NCBI GenBank assembly: GCA_018350325.1 | Contig: JAEVLN010000014.1 | Span: forward strand, 2,538,272-2,602,271 | Direction: 5' to 3' | From: Globodera rostochiensis | Lineage: Eukaryota > Nematoda > Chromadorea > Rhabditida > Heteroderidae | DNA: 64,000 bases | In this document: positions 12,912 through 32,312 of the stretch, piece after piece | How the letters are laid out: every line of letters starts with the position of its first letter | Numbering within the stretch: the stretch's first letter is position 1 | Translations under genes and position numbers: made by a program | The notes under the pieces: model-generated | The model's input: the letters and a program-made list of their open reading frames with translations, nothing else | Told to the model about the DNA's origin: nothing | The model's database searches: none

Positions 12912-13195
12912 AATCCCACAAATGGAAGCAAACCGACTTGTTCAGCACCGTACAGCGTCAAAAAGTCGAACTCCAAATTTAAGTTTGGAAGGTTTTAATG
13001 ACAGATCGCCAAATTTTTAAATATTTGCAAGTTGGTCAGTCTTGAAAAAAGTTATGAGCTGTTAAGTTTCTGAGACGCATTTGGTCCGTTTCGGGACTAA
13101 AGATAGATTTGGAGAGTTACCATATTCCTCAATTTTCTCATTTTAGAAGCGGCATCAAAATAATTATAGAACAATTTTGGCAACAATAATATCGA

Positions 13196-17019
<3,824 letters not shown>

Positions 17020-17537
17020 AGATAATTCTTAGTGGCGGAGATTTTTTTATTATTACAACTTAAAATCGTGTGAACAGCTCCAACTCCTAGCGGAAAGAAT
17101 TAAGCCTTATTACTGTCGTTTTCTAACTGTAGAGTTATACAATCAAATCAAAGATGACAAACACTCCGAGGGGTCGGATAGGTAATTGGAGCTGTTCGAT
17201 TTTGGGTATGTAAAGTGACATATGTCTGGTAACCTTCTTATTTTATGATATTTCTTCATTCTATTTGCTCAATTGCGGGTTTTAAACCCGAGATTTTTTA
17301 TTATTTTTTTAGCTGAAGTCCCGTCGGCTTTTCGACACAAAAGTCTGTCTCATTTCGTTTTTCATAAAAATCTATTTGGTATCGATCACTATGGAAATTT
17401 CCAGACTATTGAAATGTCTTCTCCATCAAATTTGATGTTTAAATAAAATTTTCTCATATATATATATATGCGTTTACTAAAATAACGGTTTATCTAAATG
17501 TTTCGAATTAATTGAAATCTGACTGCGTTCGTTTGGA
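17020..17537. other. PCMTD/PIG-B intergenic spacer
   Basis: AT-rich spacer between two same-strand genes. It includes a short (AT)n run near 17456-17468. No gene is seen. Confidence 0.5.
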
Positions 17538-19700
17538 ATGTTTTCAATTTTAAAACTCGCGGTGGAATTTCCCGCACTCCGGTTTGTCTGTTTGGCCTTT
17601 TCTACATCTTGGTTTGTGCCAGATGAAGTTTTTCAGGTCTTCGTGTCATTATACTCAAATCTCGATTTAATTTTAGAGTGTCGAAGTCGCTTATCGAATG
17701 GTCTATGGCCGTGGTTATTTGGCATGGGAATGTAATTACCGACTTTCTAAAAGGGCTTGGGCTGGAGTACTGCTATAACCCTTTCTATCTAAGCTTAGAC
17801 AAATGTTTAAAGCGATGGTTTTTAGGATTTTACGAATTTGGTTACCCTTTTTTTAACTTTGTTTCCAGGGAACTCTTCGTGGGCATTGCGTTCCTCGTTG
17901 CACCCCCTCCTCTACGCCGCCATTTTCTGGACTCTCCGAACTCTTCGCCTCGACTTTGGCCCGCTTATCCGGTGGGCGCCGCACCTTTTCCACGCGCTTT
18001 TGTTTTCGGTTGCCGATGCGTTTTACCTCAAATGGACACACAAACTCGGATTGGGTTATAATGGTATATTTGTGGGTCTGATTCCATGGCTTTCAGTCAG
18101 ATTTTCACGTTTTAGCGCTCCGTCTAACGACCGTCCTTTACGCGTCTAATTGGTTCCTTTTGTACTGCTCCACGCGCACTCTTTCGAACTCAATCGAATG
18201 TTGTCTTTCGATGATAGCGTTGGCTTTATACGAAGACAGCGGCGGAGGAAATGGGGCGAAGGGCGGCAAAGAGCCAAATTTGCCGAAAAGTTTCGCCCTT
18301 TGCGTTTTTTGCGTAACAATTGCGACGATTTTGCGTCCAACGACTCTTTTTCTGTGGGCGCAGCTGATCCTTATGCGAGTTTGGCATTTGTCCACCGTCA
18401 ACGGCTGTTTTGACGTAAATTCCGCGGGTACAACGATTTTCAGGTATTTGTGAGAGGTAAAAACATCAAAGGAGAGACGAATTTCGTCTGATGAAATGCC
18501 AAAAAAACATTTCCCCCTCAGGTTGGCTTCCATTTGCCTTGCGCCTCTCGTCCTTTCGTTGCTGTCCGATTCACTTTACTATGGAAAGCCGGTGCTGTGT
18601 CTGTGGAATTTCCTCCAATTCAATGTTCTCAGCGGTGGCAGCGCCCTTTTTGGTGCCAACCATTGGTCGTGGTATTTGACCCACGCCGTGCCGCCCCTTC
18701 TCACCTTTTTGATCATTCCGTTGCTGACCGTTCTCTTTCACTTCCGCCAGTTGAAAGTGAAAAAGAGGTATTTCCACGAGTCAGGGACATTATTAAAGCA
18801 TCTGTTTGTACAGATATGCAGTGGCGGCCCTAATTTATTTGACGGGACATTCGTTAATTTCGCATAAGGAGCACAGATTTTGTACGTTTTGGTGATGTTT
18901 ATGATACTTTACACTTTTTCAGTGTTGCCCATTTTACCATTCGTTTTTCCGTATTTGGCACTCGAGCTCAGCAAGTACAAGTCAAAATGGGCGATTATCA
19001 TCAAATACTGCTACATTGCTTCAAATCTGCTACTTGCCGTTTATTTTGGTATTGTGCCATCATCTTCAATAGTCAATATGTGAAATTAATTTGTATAAAA
19101 AAGTAAACAAAACAGTCCGTGTTTAGGTCTTATTCACCAGCGAGGCCCGGCCGCCGTCAATGGTCGCCTAATCGAACTCGTCGATGGTTTGGCAAATAGC
19201 AGAGATCATATCAAAATTTTGCAGCTAATGTTAGCCGGGGATTGGTTGGTTCTTTTCTCATTTGGGAATTTTGCATTCAGGCCATGCTTTTCGTTGCCCC
19301 AATACGCTCATTTGCATCCATACGCAAATATTACGGAAATCAAAATGTTGGACTGTTCCCCTAAATTTGCTCGACTTGCATATGTAAATTATTATTGTGG
19401 AAACGAAAAAGAAAACCAAATCAGTTTATAAGATTTAATTTAAAGGATAACGTGCACTACGACGACGACGATGAAGCGGACAAATTTCACAAAGACCCGG
19501 AAGGATGGCTGAACAGTGAATGGTACAAACGCGGGCTCTTCGATGCCGACATTGTAGTGGCATATGAGAACGTTTATCGCCGAATTGAAAGATTTCTGAT
19601 GGAAAAGGGGTTTTCGAGGGATTCAAAGATCTTTCACACGCATTTTCCTGACTCTACTACGAGGAGTTCGTGGATAGTGATCTCGACAAGAACTTTTTGA
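17538..19700 (+). CDS. GPI mannosyltransferase 3 (PIG-B family, GT22)
   Basis: The start at 17538 gives a hydrophobic N-terminus with FVPDEVFQ, the luminal acidic PDE motif of the ALG9/PIG-B superfamily. Later exons give VEVAYRMVYGRGYLAWEW, SSLHPLLYAAIFW, WFLLYCSTRTLSNSIE, LRPTTLFLWAQL, WNFLQFNVLSGGSALFGANHW, SHKEHRF, LPILPFVFPYLALE and finally KIFHTHFP. These follow vertebrate PIGB from end to end. PIG-B is a multipass ER membrane enzyme that adds the third mannose of the GPI anchor from dolichol-phosphate-mannose. The order of hydrophobic segments fits a multipass protein. The last exon is uncertain: after HTHFPD the current frame ends at 19700, whereas a +1 shift gives LYYEEFVDSDLDKNFLSF, so a small intron or a frameshift is possible. 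Confidence 0.92.
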
Positions 19701-20263
19701 GTTTTGTTTGGCTTTAGTATTTTAATGCAAACAAATCTAATGGCGCTTCTCCACCACGTCCCCTTATGTATATAAAGCGTTTTTCTGTCATTATTTATAA
19801 TTATGAGGAAACTATGTAATTATGATTGACGAAGCATAAACTAATTGGATTTGACATTTAATCAATGTTTTGGCAATTGGGGTTTTTTGATCCATATTTT
19901 ACGGATTTAGTCCATATTTCAAGTCAATATTCCACGTTTTTTGGGCATTTAAATCTGAATTCTTTTATCTGCGATGAAAATGTAAATTGTTTGGCGATCC
20001 GTCACCAAAAATTTGAATTTGCTTATTGTTGGCCCGCCCGGACGTGTTTTCTAGGACTCACGAATTTTTGTAAAAGTTCGTCCCCCCCCCCCCCCGCTCC
20101 ACTTGTAAAAATTTCAGCAGGAGCAGAATCGACTGAGAGGACCAAAATAGAGAACAAAAGAACAATTCATAGGTCATCATTATACATACCATTGTCTGTT
20201 ATTAATTTTAGTTCAATTGTTGTTCTTCTCATTGCGAAACAACTGTATTTTGCCTGATCAATA
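19701..20263. other. PIG-B/eIF1 intergenic spacer
   Basis: AT-rich spacer with a poly-C tract at about 20083-20096. A TTAATTTTAG sequence near 20203-20212 could serve as a (trans-)splice acceptor for the eIF1 message (inference). No coding exon is seen. Confidence 0.45.
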
Positions 20264-20990
20264 ATGGCTGACTCCATACAAAATCTCAACAAGCCTAAAG
20301 GTTATTTTGAATTGTACCGAACTTAAATAGCTTTTTGTATGTTGAAAAAACCGTTCCTCTGTGGGCTTTTTTTAAACGCAGTTTCAAAATTCAGATGCCT
20401 TCGAACAATTGGAAGAGGAGGAAGGCACTCGACAAGGCTTCTGCCACATTCGAATACAACAGAGAACGGGGAGGAAGACAATCACCACTGTCCAGGGAAT
20501 AGCGCCAGAATATGATTTGAAAAAAATTGTCCGCTATCTGAAGAAGGTTTTTTTCCCGGCTTTGCCTCTGTGGCACTTCAAAAAATTAAATTTTATGCAA
20601 CCAGGCCCGTAGACATTTTAGGGGTATATTCTTTAAAGCTTTCAGGCGTCATTTTTCCAATATTTAGGCACAACATTATCTTGCCTTGGATTTCGTTGTT
20701 GGGGGAGTCTGACAGACCGCCGGGAAAATTTTGAAGATTTAACGATTAAGAAAATTGGACCAGAAATTACGAGCTTTGCAAAACAAAAGTTTTTTTTGTC
20801 ATCGGATAGCCTTACATGCATTATAATATATTTTCGATTAAAGGAATACAACTGCAACGGCACAATTGTTGAGCATCCCGAATATGGCGAAGTGATCCAA
20901 CTGACAGGAGATCAGAGGCAACACATTAAGGACTTTCTGTGCAAGGTCGGAATCGTCAAGGAGGACAACTGCAAAATTCACGGATTCTGA
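20264..20990 (+). CDS. Translation initiation factor eIF1 (SUI1)
   Basis: Three exons, 20264-20300, 20395-20546 and 20844-20990, total 336 nt, giving 111 residues, close to the 113 of human eIF1. The start MADSIQNLN precedes an acidic linker. Then come CHIRIQQRTGRKTITTVQGIA, the SUI1 core NGTIVEHPEYGEVIQLTGDQR, and the C-terminal KIHGF typical of eIF1. eIF1 binds the 40S subunit near the P site and enforces start-codon stringency during scanning, with eIF1A and eIF2. The coding sequence is intact. It is the third same-strand gene after PCMTD-like and PIG-B and converges with SPSB copy 2. Confidence 0.96.
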
Positions 20991-21345
20991 TCAAAATAAG
21001 ATATCACTTGCATTTGTTCTTGTATTAATGTGCATAAAAGCAAGTTTTGTTTTTTGCCTTATCCTCAATTTTGATGGTGCATTGCGTCATGTAATTGGAC
21101 AATTCCAAGTCGTTTACGTGTGGTCGCATACCGGGGTTGACGCAATTGCGCTAGAGGCACGTTTGCAAGTCTCCGCAATTAAAATTTAATTTCCCTTTTC
21201 CCCGACCATAAAATCAAAATCGACCCATTTATTGCAAAATTGACATGAAGTACGTAACAGAGATCAAAAGTTTTGGTGGGAGCATTAAGTCAAATTCCTA
21301 AAAACAAATGGATGGAGGAATGAAGAACCGTAAATTTGTGACAAG

Positions 21346-21458
21346 CAGGGCCGTAGCATCTTGGATTTCGGGGGGGGGGGGGGGGAGACCAAAAAAGTCA
21401 TTTTCTGATATTTGTATTTTCCACAATTTTTTCCAAAAAAATTCACGCTACGGCCCTG
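21346..21458. mobile_element. 113-bp palindromic-end MITE
   Basis: The left end CAGGGCCGTAGC and the right end GCTACGGCCCTG form a perfect 12-bp terminal inverted repeat around a poly-G tract and an AT-rich core. The flanks GTGACAAG and ACGGCAAG match at only 5 of 8 positions, so a target duplication is suggested but degenerate. Related GGCTACGGTCCTGACAC and TGTCAGGGCCGTGG fragments lie inside an intron of both SPSB copies (near 10803 and 22103), so the family is repeated in the window. Confidence 0.75.
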
Positions 21459-21533
21459 ACGGCAAGTGAAGTAGTGTTAGACGGTCTGGGTATAAAGGCT
21501 TAAAACAACAGGATCAACGAGCATTCGTAAGAA

Positions 21534-22670
21534 TTACTTGTATAAAAGGTATCGAATAAGGTTTGGGGGAAGATTCAGCTCTCCGATTTGATCAACTCTC
21601 GTCTTGCCGACCCGAACACGAATAGACCGCCTACAGGTGTCCATAAGCTGACTGTCCGCTAAAAATGGCAATGCTTGGTTAGATCTTGAAATAGAAATTA
21701 GCTCAGTGAATTTAATTTTTTTTTTGTGCCACGATTCTTGTTAAGAAAAAACTGGGTTTTTGACAACCCAAAATACGCTTGCCAAATAAGGTAAAATGCC
21801 GAAGAAACTAACGATTTAATCCGCCCAAATATTTGAGGGTGATTTCGCAGTGGCCCCACACCGCGCTGACGGCCGGGTACAGCTTCTTGCCCTTGAGGCC
21901 GCGGAAGGCGACCCCCAAGTATTTGGACTCGGTGGCAAATGCCATTTGGCCCTCGTCCATGTCCAACAAACAAAAGATCTTCTCGGGTGCCGTGAACGGC
22001 TGCTCGTAGGGATACGACCATCCCTTGGTGTTCTGGGCGTCGTGGTAGCATTTGTTCTCAACTGGAAGGAGGGCATATCATTGGCCTCGGCCTTGAGGTA
22101 GTGTCAGGGCCGTGGCCAAAATGTTTGATGACAAAAAACCCCCATAGGGGAGAACCCTTTTCCCTCAAAAACCGACTTTTTTGGCATGCCATCCCCACAC
22201 AAATCCAAAACACGTTACTGCCCCGGTCAGTGTCATGGGCATTAAATTTTCGTCACTCACCGATGTTCCAGCCGAAGCCCTCGGCGTCCAACCCGACCAG
22301 CGACACGTATCCCGGGACGTGCAGCGACGCGTCTTTGGTGGCCACGCCGACGACCGCGTGAGTGCCGCGTTGGTTGACCGGCCAATTCAGCTGCCACACG
22401 TGGAACCCGCGCGTGTAGCCAATCTGTGGCGGGGGACCGACGGATTAACCCGCAGTTTCTCGGGTTTTTGGAGCCAAACTTAAATACCTTCCCCCGCATA
22501 CAGTCGGTGCTTTGGGCCACCGGGTGGCGGTGCATGGTCAGTCTGTCCTCCTCCTTCACGTACACATTCAGGGACCGGTCTTCCGGGTTCCAGGCATGCC
22601 TTTCTAAATTCTCCTTAGACAATTCCGACCTGCTGAGTATCCCTTCCAATTTGAATTCGTATGGATGCAT
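21534..22670 (-). CDS. SPRY domain and SOCS box protein (SPSB/GUSTAVUS type), copy 2
   Basis: Four exons on the minus strand encode about 241 residues, slightly shorter than vertebrate SPSB1 (273). The start [23 protein letters not shown] differs from copy 1. From [13 protein letters not shown] through [11 protein letters not shown] the protein is essentially identical to copy 1, apart from rare changes such as Tyr for Asn in NKCYHD. The final exon diverges again: [38 protein letters not shown], still an intact SOCS box, stop at 21534-21536. The nearly identical tract also includes introns, with small indels: about 17 bp of the first shared intron are absent here. It has no long N-terminal extension. 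Function is as for copy 1: Elongin-BC/Cullin-5 substrate receptor. Confidence 0.9.
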
Positions 22671-23053
22671 ATTCTAGGGCAAATGTAATCTAAATTTATA
22701 AGGTTTCTGTAAATGTTAAAAAATACAAATAAAGATTATTTTCAGAAAAAAAAATAGACATTTTTGCTTGTCTAAAAGGCTTGATGATGATTTTGGGCAC
22801 ATTAAGGTTGGGTCGCGGGCCGGCGCATTTTCTGCGCTCCGCGACTTGGAAATTTTGTTTTTCTATGCGAGACCGCCCGCGGCCAAATTTAAGAGGAACG
22901 GCTTACATTTTAATGTTTTTTAAATACGAAAGACCAATTTCTATTTTCCCATTTTTTTAAAACATTTCGCCAAGGAATATTCCCGGGAGCGGGAAAAGTA
23001 AAATTACTCCAAATATTCACTTACCGTATTTTCTATGGACTATTTTAGGGGAA

Positions 23054-24411
<1,358 letters not shown>

Positions 24412-25674
24412 CTAGTACTGAAGTGTCCACCATGGGACTGAAATGGTCCGGGTTTTCGCTTGTCTTCGAAATCTTTATTTTTGCCACTTCCGGGACCAAA
24501 TTTAGTCCCGGTTATTCCCAAAAGTCCCGGTCCCGTGCTACCCTAGTTCTTAAAAAAGATCGAACGGGAGCGGAATCTCGTCAGGATTTTCTTGGGATTT
24601 CGCGGGATTGAATTCGGAATCCCGCATTTTTTGGAATTGTTCGGGATTGGAATTTGTCGGTATTTTGACCTGCCATTTTTGCGGATTTTCGGGATTGGGC
24701 CCGGAATCCGATCCCGAAATTCGACCAAGCTGGAGTCTCTAGTTTCTACTCAACAAGAGCTTTCAAAAAATTCCCGTGACCTGTGGAAAGCCCAAAAAAG
24801 TCGGAATAATACGAAAAACTGGCACCGCTTAATCCATTCTAACCTGATTGGCATCAATTATATTCCCCATTTTCTAAGCAATTGTTGCAAATCGTATAGC
24901 TAGCTATTTATTTTGTTACCAATTTTCTATTTTAATGCCCTATTTTTCGCGTTTGGTCGTCTCCAATTTTTGTTTTGAAAACTTAGGAAATTCCTTCAAA
25001 AGTTTTCAATGGCCATCAATCATCACATCGTGTTTGTGATCATGAAATTTTTCGAATTTCAACGGCACCGCACCTCAATTTTTTTTTGTTTTGTTTTAAA
25101 CATGCCCAAGCCCAAGTGCGGAATTATTTTTATTTTATTTCTGCAAATTTTGGTGTTTTCAGTCTCAATTTCAAAGCATTTATGGCAAAACGTCTGTCCC
25201 CCCCCCCTCTCCGCCTCCAAAAAACCCATTAAAACCTATACATATAAATGCCACCCCCCCCCCCCCGGGGGGTGGGGAAATGTCACATGAACAGAGAGAG
25301 AAAAGAAGAACAGAGAACCCAACCAACCGGGGACCAAAGCAGATGAAATTACACCCCCAAAAAAACCGAGCACAATTTTAGTTGTAAAATTGGGCCCTGG
25401 AGCAAAGAATTTTTTTTTGTTGTTGTTGCCCCGGGAGTTTTATTTCTTTCCGGCAAAAGCAACAAAAAAAAAAAGGAGAAAAATGTCGGGGGTTCAACCA
25501 TTTTAATTTGGGAAAAAAATTCAACGAATTTCTTAAGAGCAGTTTTAAGGGACAGAAAACCAAAATTTTTTGTACAAAAATGTTGTATGGTGCTGAAATG
25601 TCTCAAACCTGTCGCTGAAAAATTTGTGCCATCTCAACGCTAGCATATAGGTCCGCATTATTCATCTTTTTCAG
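24412..25674. other. No gene recognised; TE-like GC palindromes
   Basis: Contains clusters of GGGAC/GTCCC and GGGAT/ATCCC words (24430-24730) that look like decayed MITE ends. It also has a near-perfect C-run/G-run palindrome at 25252-25276 and an A-run-rich segment to 25620. No coding exon is supported. Confidence 0.4.
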
Positions 25675-25820
25675 TGCAGGCCTAAGCCACCCTGGCTTGG
25701 GGTTTGTTAGGCTTAGGCCTAAGCCTACGCTACCTTAAGCCTAATCCTAAGCTTAAGGCTTAAGCCTAAGCTAGCTTAAGCTTAGCTTTGACAAAGCTTA
25801 GGCTTAGCCTAAGACTTAGA
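25675..25820. repeat. Interstitial TTAGGC/GCCTAA-like repeat patch
   Basis: At 25707-25727 two TTAGGC units run head-on into CTAAGCCTA, and degenerate GCTTAAG, CCTAAGC and TTAGGCTTAG words continue to about 25816. TTAGGC is the canonical nematode telomere unit. The patch is short and degenerate and contains AAGCTT palindromes, so it may be an ordinary palindromic repeat. Confidence 0.6.
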
Positions 25821-25861
25821 GGGGATTCGGCATTCAGACCGGAAGCGCCGGTTCTTGGTTT

Positions 25862-26115
25862 GGCCCTATATGCTAATTTAAGGGTTCCTTTGTCATCGCC
25901 TCGGGCATAATAATTATCGATATTATTGCCGGAGGGTATCAGTTAACATAATGAGTTTAATATGATCATTCTTCAAGACCATATTATTCTTAGTTAGGCC
26001 CTGTTATATGCTAAATTAGGTGTTTCGAGCATTGCTTCAGGCATAATTATCGATATTATTGCCGGAGGGTATCAATTAGCATAATGAGTTTAAAATAATC
26101 ATCATTCTTCGGGCT
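25862..26115. repeat. Imperfect tandem duplication, unit about 130 bp
   Basis: Two adjacent copies share the order GGCCCT, ATATGCTAA, AATTATCGATATTATTGCCG, GAGGGTATCA and ATAATGAGTTTAA. The copies lie at roughly 25862-25980 and 25998-26115, differing by point changes and small indels. Confidence 0.85.
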
Positions 26116-26579
26116 GGGACGAACATTTAAAGCATGCCAAATCAAAAATATATAATTTTTTTTCTGACATTTTACGATGATCATTAACGATAAACAATAA
26201 TTAATTATGTACCTATGCTGCTTTTTCCCATCGGTGCCCGATTTTGATTTTTTTAAAATTGTTTTGATGGTCCATTTTCTCATAAACGGTTTTCCTGGCC
26301 TCTATTTTTGGCCTAATGTATTTTTGTTGAAAATTTTATACAATTTTTTTTTGTCCCCAGAAGGGTTTTTTTATGAATCAAATTTTGTCTGTCCTACGAG
26401 GCACTTTTTTTTTTGTTAAATTTTTATGGCCTTAGGGGTTTTTCTTCCCCCAACTTTACATTCGGCGCCAGACGTATGTAATGCGGAAATGAAAAGCTAA
26501 AAGAAGCAATTACTTCCAAAATAATGTCAGGTGTCGTCCTGGCGGACCGAAAAACCAAATGTCGGAATGTGGCGGCGCT

Positions 26580-26785
26580 ATTTGTATGTGTTTATAGGAA
26601 AAGGGTTTGGCATTATGTGACACAATTTTTGTCAAAAATTTAAAAATATCTATTTGGTTAAACATTTTAAATTTGTTTTTTGTTTTTTTTAAATTTTATA
26701 TGTGTTTATAGAAAAAGTGTTTGGCATTATGTGATTTTGTCAAAAATTTAAAAAAATATATAGTAAATTAAAATATGGTTAAATA
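26580..26785. repeat. Imperfect tandem duplication, unit about 115 bp
   Basis: TATGTGTTTATAG, GTTTGGCATTATGTGA and TTTGTCAAAAATTTAAAAA occur twice in the same order and orientation, immediately left of Helitron-like copy B. Confidence 0.8.
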
Positions 26786-26788
26786 TTT

Positions 26789-29188
<2,400 letters not shown>

Positions 29189-29496
29189 TTTGAGTGAGTG
29201 CGGAGAAACTCTGAAAGCGATCGGGATGGAGATGGTTGAGACGTGAAAGGAGGGGATCAGATTTCGCAAAAGTGAGAAGAAAAGGAAGCCAATGTTATTG
29301 GCCGAATGGAAAGCATTTGTGCTTGAAATCGAAAGCGATGTTTTGGACCCCCGGTGGAAGGGGGGGGGGAGTCATTTGTGCATGGATTGGGCACATCTAA
29401 TTTAAGGGGGAGAGCAAAACGTGAAGATGGATGGGACGGAGGGGAAGGAAAGCATGAGGTGGAGGAGGAGATGGAGGAGGTGGAGGTGGAGGAAGG

Positions 29497-29671
29497 GGAA
29501 GGAAGTAGGTGAGGCCAGGAGAGGAGGAGGAGGAAGAGGAGAAGGAAGTAGGTGAAGGAGTAATGGCCAGGAGAGGAGGAGGAGAAAGAGGAGAAGGAAG
29601 TAGGTGAAGGAGTAATGGCCAGGAGAGAAGGAGGAGAAAGAGAAGGAAGTAGGTGAAGGAGTAATGGCCAG

Positions 29672-29703
<32 letters not shown>

Positions 29704-29779
29704 GGAAGTAGGTGAAGGAGTAATGGCCAGGAGGAGGAGGAGGAAGAGGAGAAGGAAGTAGGTGAAGGAGTAATGGCCA
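29497..29779 (+). repeat. Purine-rich minisatellite, 50-57 bp unit, about 5-6 copies
   Basis: The word GTAGGTGAAGGAGTAATGGC recurs near 29548, 29601, 29651, 29708 and 29758, separated by GGA/GAA-rich filler of variable length. The strand is almost pure purine. The mirror frames (Ser/Pro/Leu rich on the minus strand) are a by-product. It lies upstream of the calponin-like gene start. Confidence 0.9.
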
Positions 29780-30752
29780 ACTCTTTTCCCAGCAGCCGAG
29801 TCGCCTCGGGGGCCCAACCCGAATCTGTCGGTCTTTCATTCTTTTGCCGCTCATCAACAGAAATAACAGCTGCACCATTCATTTCCATAGCATTCTTCCA
29901 GCTCAAAAAGCTAACCAAACTTTTTTCTCTCTTCCGCCCACACGATGGAAGAAAGGAAAGGACGGAACAGACGGAGCGCCAATCGGCACAATCATGACGG
30001 ACATCGGCGGGCATTTCTTCCAATGGCCGTCCAGTAGCTATTAAATGTGCTAATTACATAAATACAAATGTGCTAAATACAGCTAATAAATGTGCTAATT
30101 ACATAAATACAAATGTGTAAACTCTCAATCACTGATCTGAATTCTGTGCCTTGTTTTTTTGAAATAATTTTGCTCGTTGTATAAAAAGTCCCTATTACAC
30201 AATGAGCATCTCCACCTTCGTTCAAAGTGCCAATCTCAGCAAATTATATAAACTTGTTCGTCTTAGATGATGATGTGATGTGCTGAAGAAGATGGATGGA
30301 TGTCGAGAAGGACAAATCTCATCCATTCTCGGGGAGATTTGTGCTCGGGATGGACGGAAGAATGGATTAGCTTTCACTAACCAACAAAATTGAGAATGGA
30401 GTGCAGGAAATGATGGATTAACCGTTCTTATCTCCACTTCTTCTACATAAGCTTTGGCTGACATTCGACCCCCTCGCATTTTTGTAAATTTACAAAAATC
30501 CATCCGTTTTTTGAGAAGGGAGACAAATGTTTGAATAGTAAAAAAAAGAGCGAGAGTTGCGCAAGCGATCGAGAATGGGGCAATGGGCAATAAAATGGCG
30601 GTTTTTTCAGGAAAGATGCGAAAATTCCCAAGAGATTTTTTTGTTATTTTTTCTTTCGAATGCGAGCGAATGGAATTGGCTGCGACCTCAGAGATGAGGC
30701 GGCACGGCACTTTGAAGTCCTAACCGGCACATATTTCCGCAATTATCGGCCT

Positions 30753-30754
<2 letters not shown>

Positions 30755-30787
<33 letters not shown>
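30755..30787 (+). repeat. (GCT)11 trinucleotide repeat
   Basis: Eleven uninterrupted GCT units, followed by GAT GGT GAT GGT. On the minus strand it would read as poly-Ala or poly-Gln, but no supported exon surrounds it. Confidence 0.9.
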
Positions 30788-30788
<1 letters not shown>

Positions 30789-32312
30789 ATGGTGATGGTT
30801 GTGGAGGGGCGAGGTGAATGAATATGGCGGAGATTGGACGGACGGAAACGGTGCAAATTTGAGAGAGATTTGCTGTTGAGAAGTGTCCATATTTTAACAA
30901 AAAAAACAATTAAGAGTCAATTAAGAAGATGCTATGAAACATCAGCAGAGGCTGATGAGAGGGACGGACTTAACCTTTTTTAGCATTTTGAATTTTTTTT
31001 TCTTTTGGCGTAAAGTGCGCCCTTCCAGCGTTCTTTCTGCCAAAGTCACCAGCCAATAAACAACTAAAGCCATCCGCAAATGCATTTATTTTTTCCCCAT
31101 TTTTTGGAACTTTTCGGATCGCTTTACATTGACAACTCCTCCAATCCACACATTCGACCACACAAAAAGGCGATAGACAAATTCTCTCCGGCACTTCGCC
31201 ACCTGTGAAGCCATCAAACCAATGTAACCCCTCCTCCCCCCCCCCTCCCCCCTCTGTTAATAGAGAAAGAAGAAACGGACGGACGGACAATGCAAATTCT
31301 CTCACCCCGGGAAGTTCGCCTCAGGGGGGGGGGGACATTGTCGCCGGAATAATGGGATTGGTTGTGCGGTGATTCTAGCCGAGGATGAGCCGTTCCGTTT
31401 CTGTGCCGAATGTTCATTTTTCGTGCAATTGCTTCATAAGTCTCCTCATTCAACAATTAGCATAGCCCGTGGCCAGAAATTTTTTTCTTCCGGTGCCCAG
31501 CTCAGCTTATTTTTCTCTATTTTCTTTTTTAGATCCTTTTCTAAAATTATACGGGTAATTAGCGCGATCATCCATTTGCGTCAGCAGTGAAAGTGCCAAT
31601 TACAAAATGGCCAAATTATCAAAGTGCCAATCGCACACATCAGCGGACGGTTTGCTTAATCGCGTTGGAGGACAGAATAATATTTGCACGAGAAGGAAGG
31701 GAGGGGGTGGGAAATGGGGTACGGTAGGGAAAGATTGGGGAAAGGGGGGGGGGATTTGTTTGGGGATGGTTACCAATGCCCTGGGGGGAGGGCGAGTTAA
31801 TTACCGGTCTCGACACATTCGACGGGGGGGGGGGGGACGGATCGGATCGGCCATCATTTTGGCATAAGCGAGTGAAAGGGCTGATCAAATCACACGGAAA
31901 AATAACGGAGTTTGGAAACAAAGAAACATTGCATTTTCTTACGTTTATTTTTTTTGTGCTAAATAACTTTTCTCTTTTCAAAAATGCCTAAAAAAGTTTT
32001 CCGATGTTTTTCTGTTTTCCGTTGCCATGCCATTCCCACTTCCTCCCACTTTCCATAAAATAACAAACACTTCCCGGTGGTTCTGTCCCCTCTCTTTGTA
32101 ATTTACATTTTCAACGTCAGCCCAATTAACAGTCCTTCCGTCGTCTCCGTTCGTTCGTTCGTTCGTTCACCATAACGGAGACTCCGCCCAGCGGTGGTGG
32201 GCATACGGTCAAAAAGGACTGATGAATGGAATAAAACAGACAGAAAATAAACACTTTTTCCTTCTCAGAGTTAGGCGACTCGAAAGGCGTTGGGGCGTTA
32301 AGCGATTTGATT

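Noticed and set aside
24430..24740. Possible additional MITE with GGGAC/GTCCC and GGGATT words
   Set aside because: I could not find matching inverted ends plus a target duplication, so it is left as TE-like sequence only.
29257..30023. Ser/Leu/Pro-rich minus-strand frames over the purine minisatellite
   Set aside because: They arise from translating (CCT/TCC)n repeats. No conserved domain or splice structure supports them.
30688..30909. Poly-Ala frame over the (GCT)11 repeat
   Set aside because: No coding support on either side. The alanine run is only the repeat itself.
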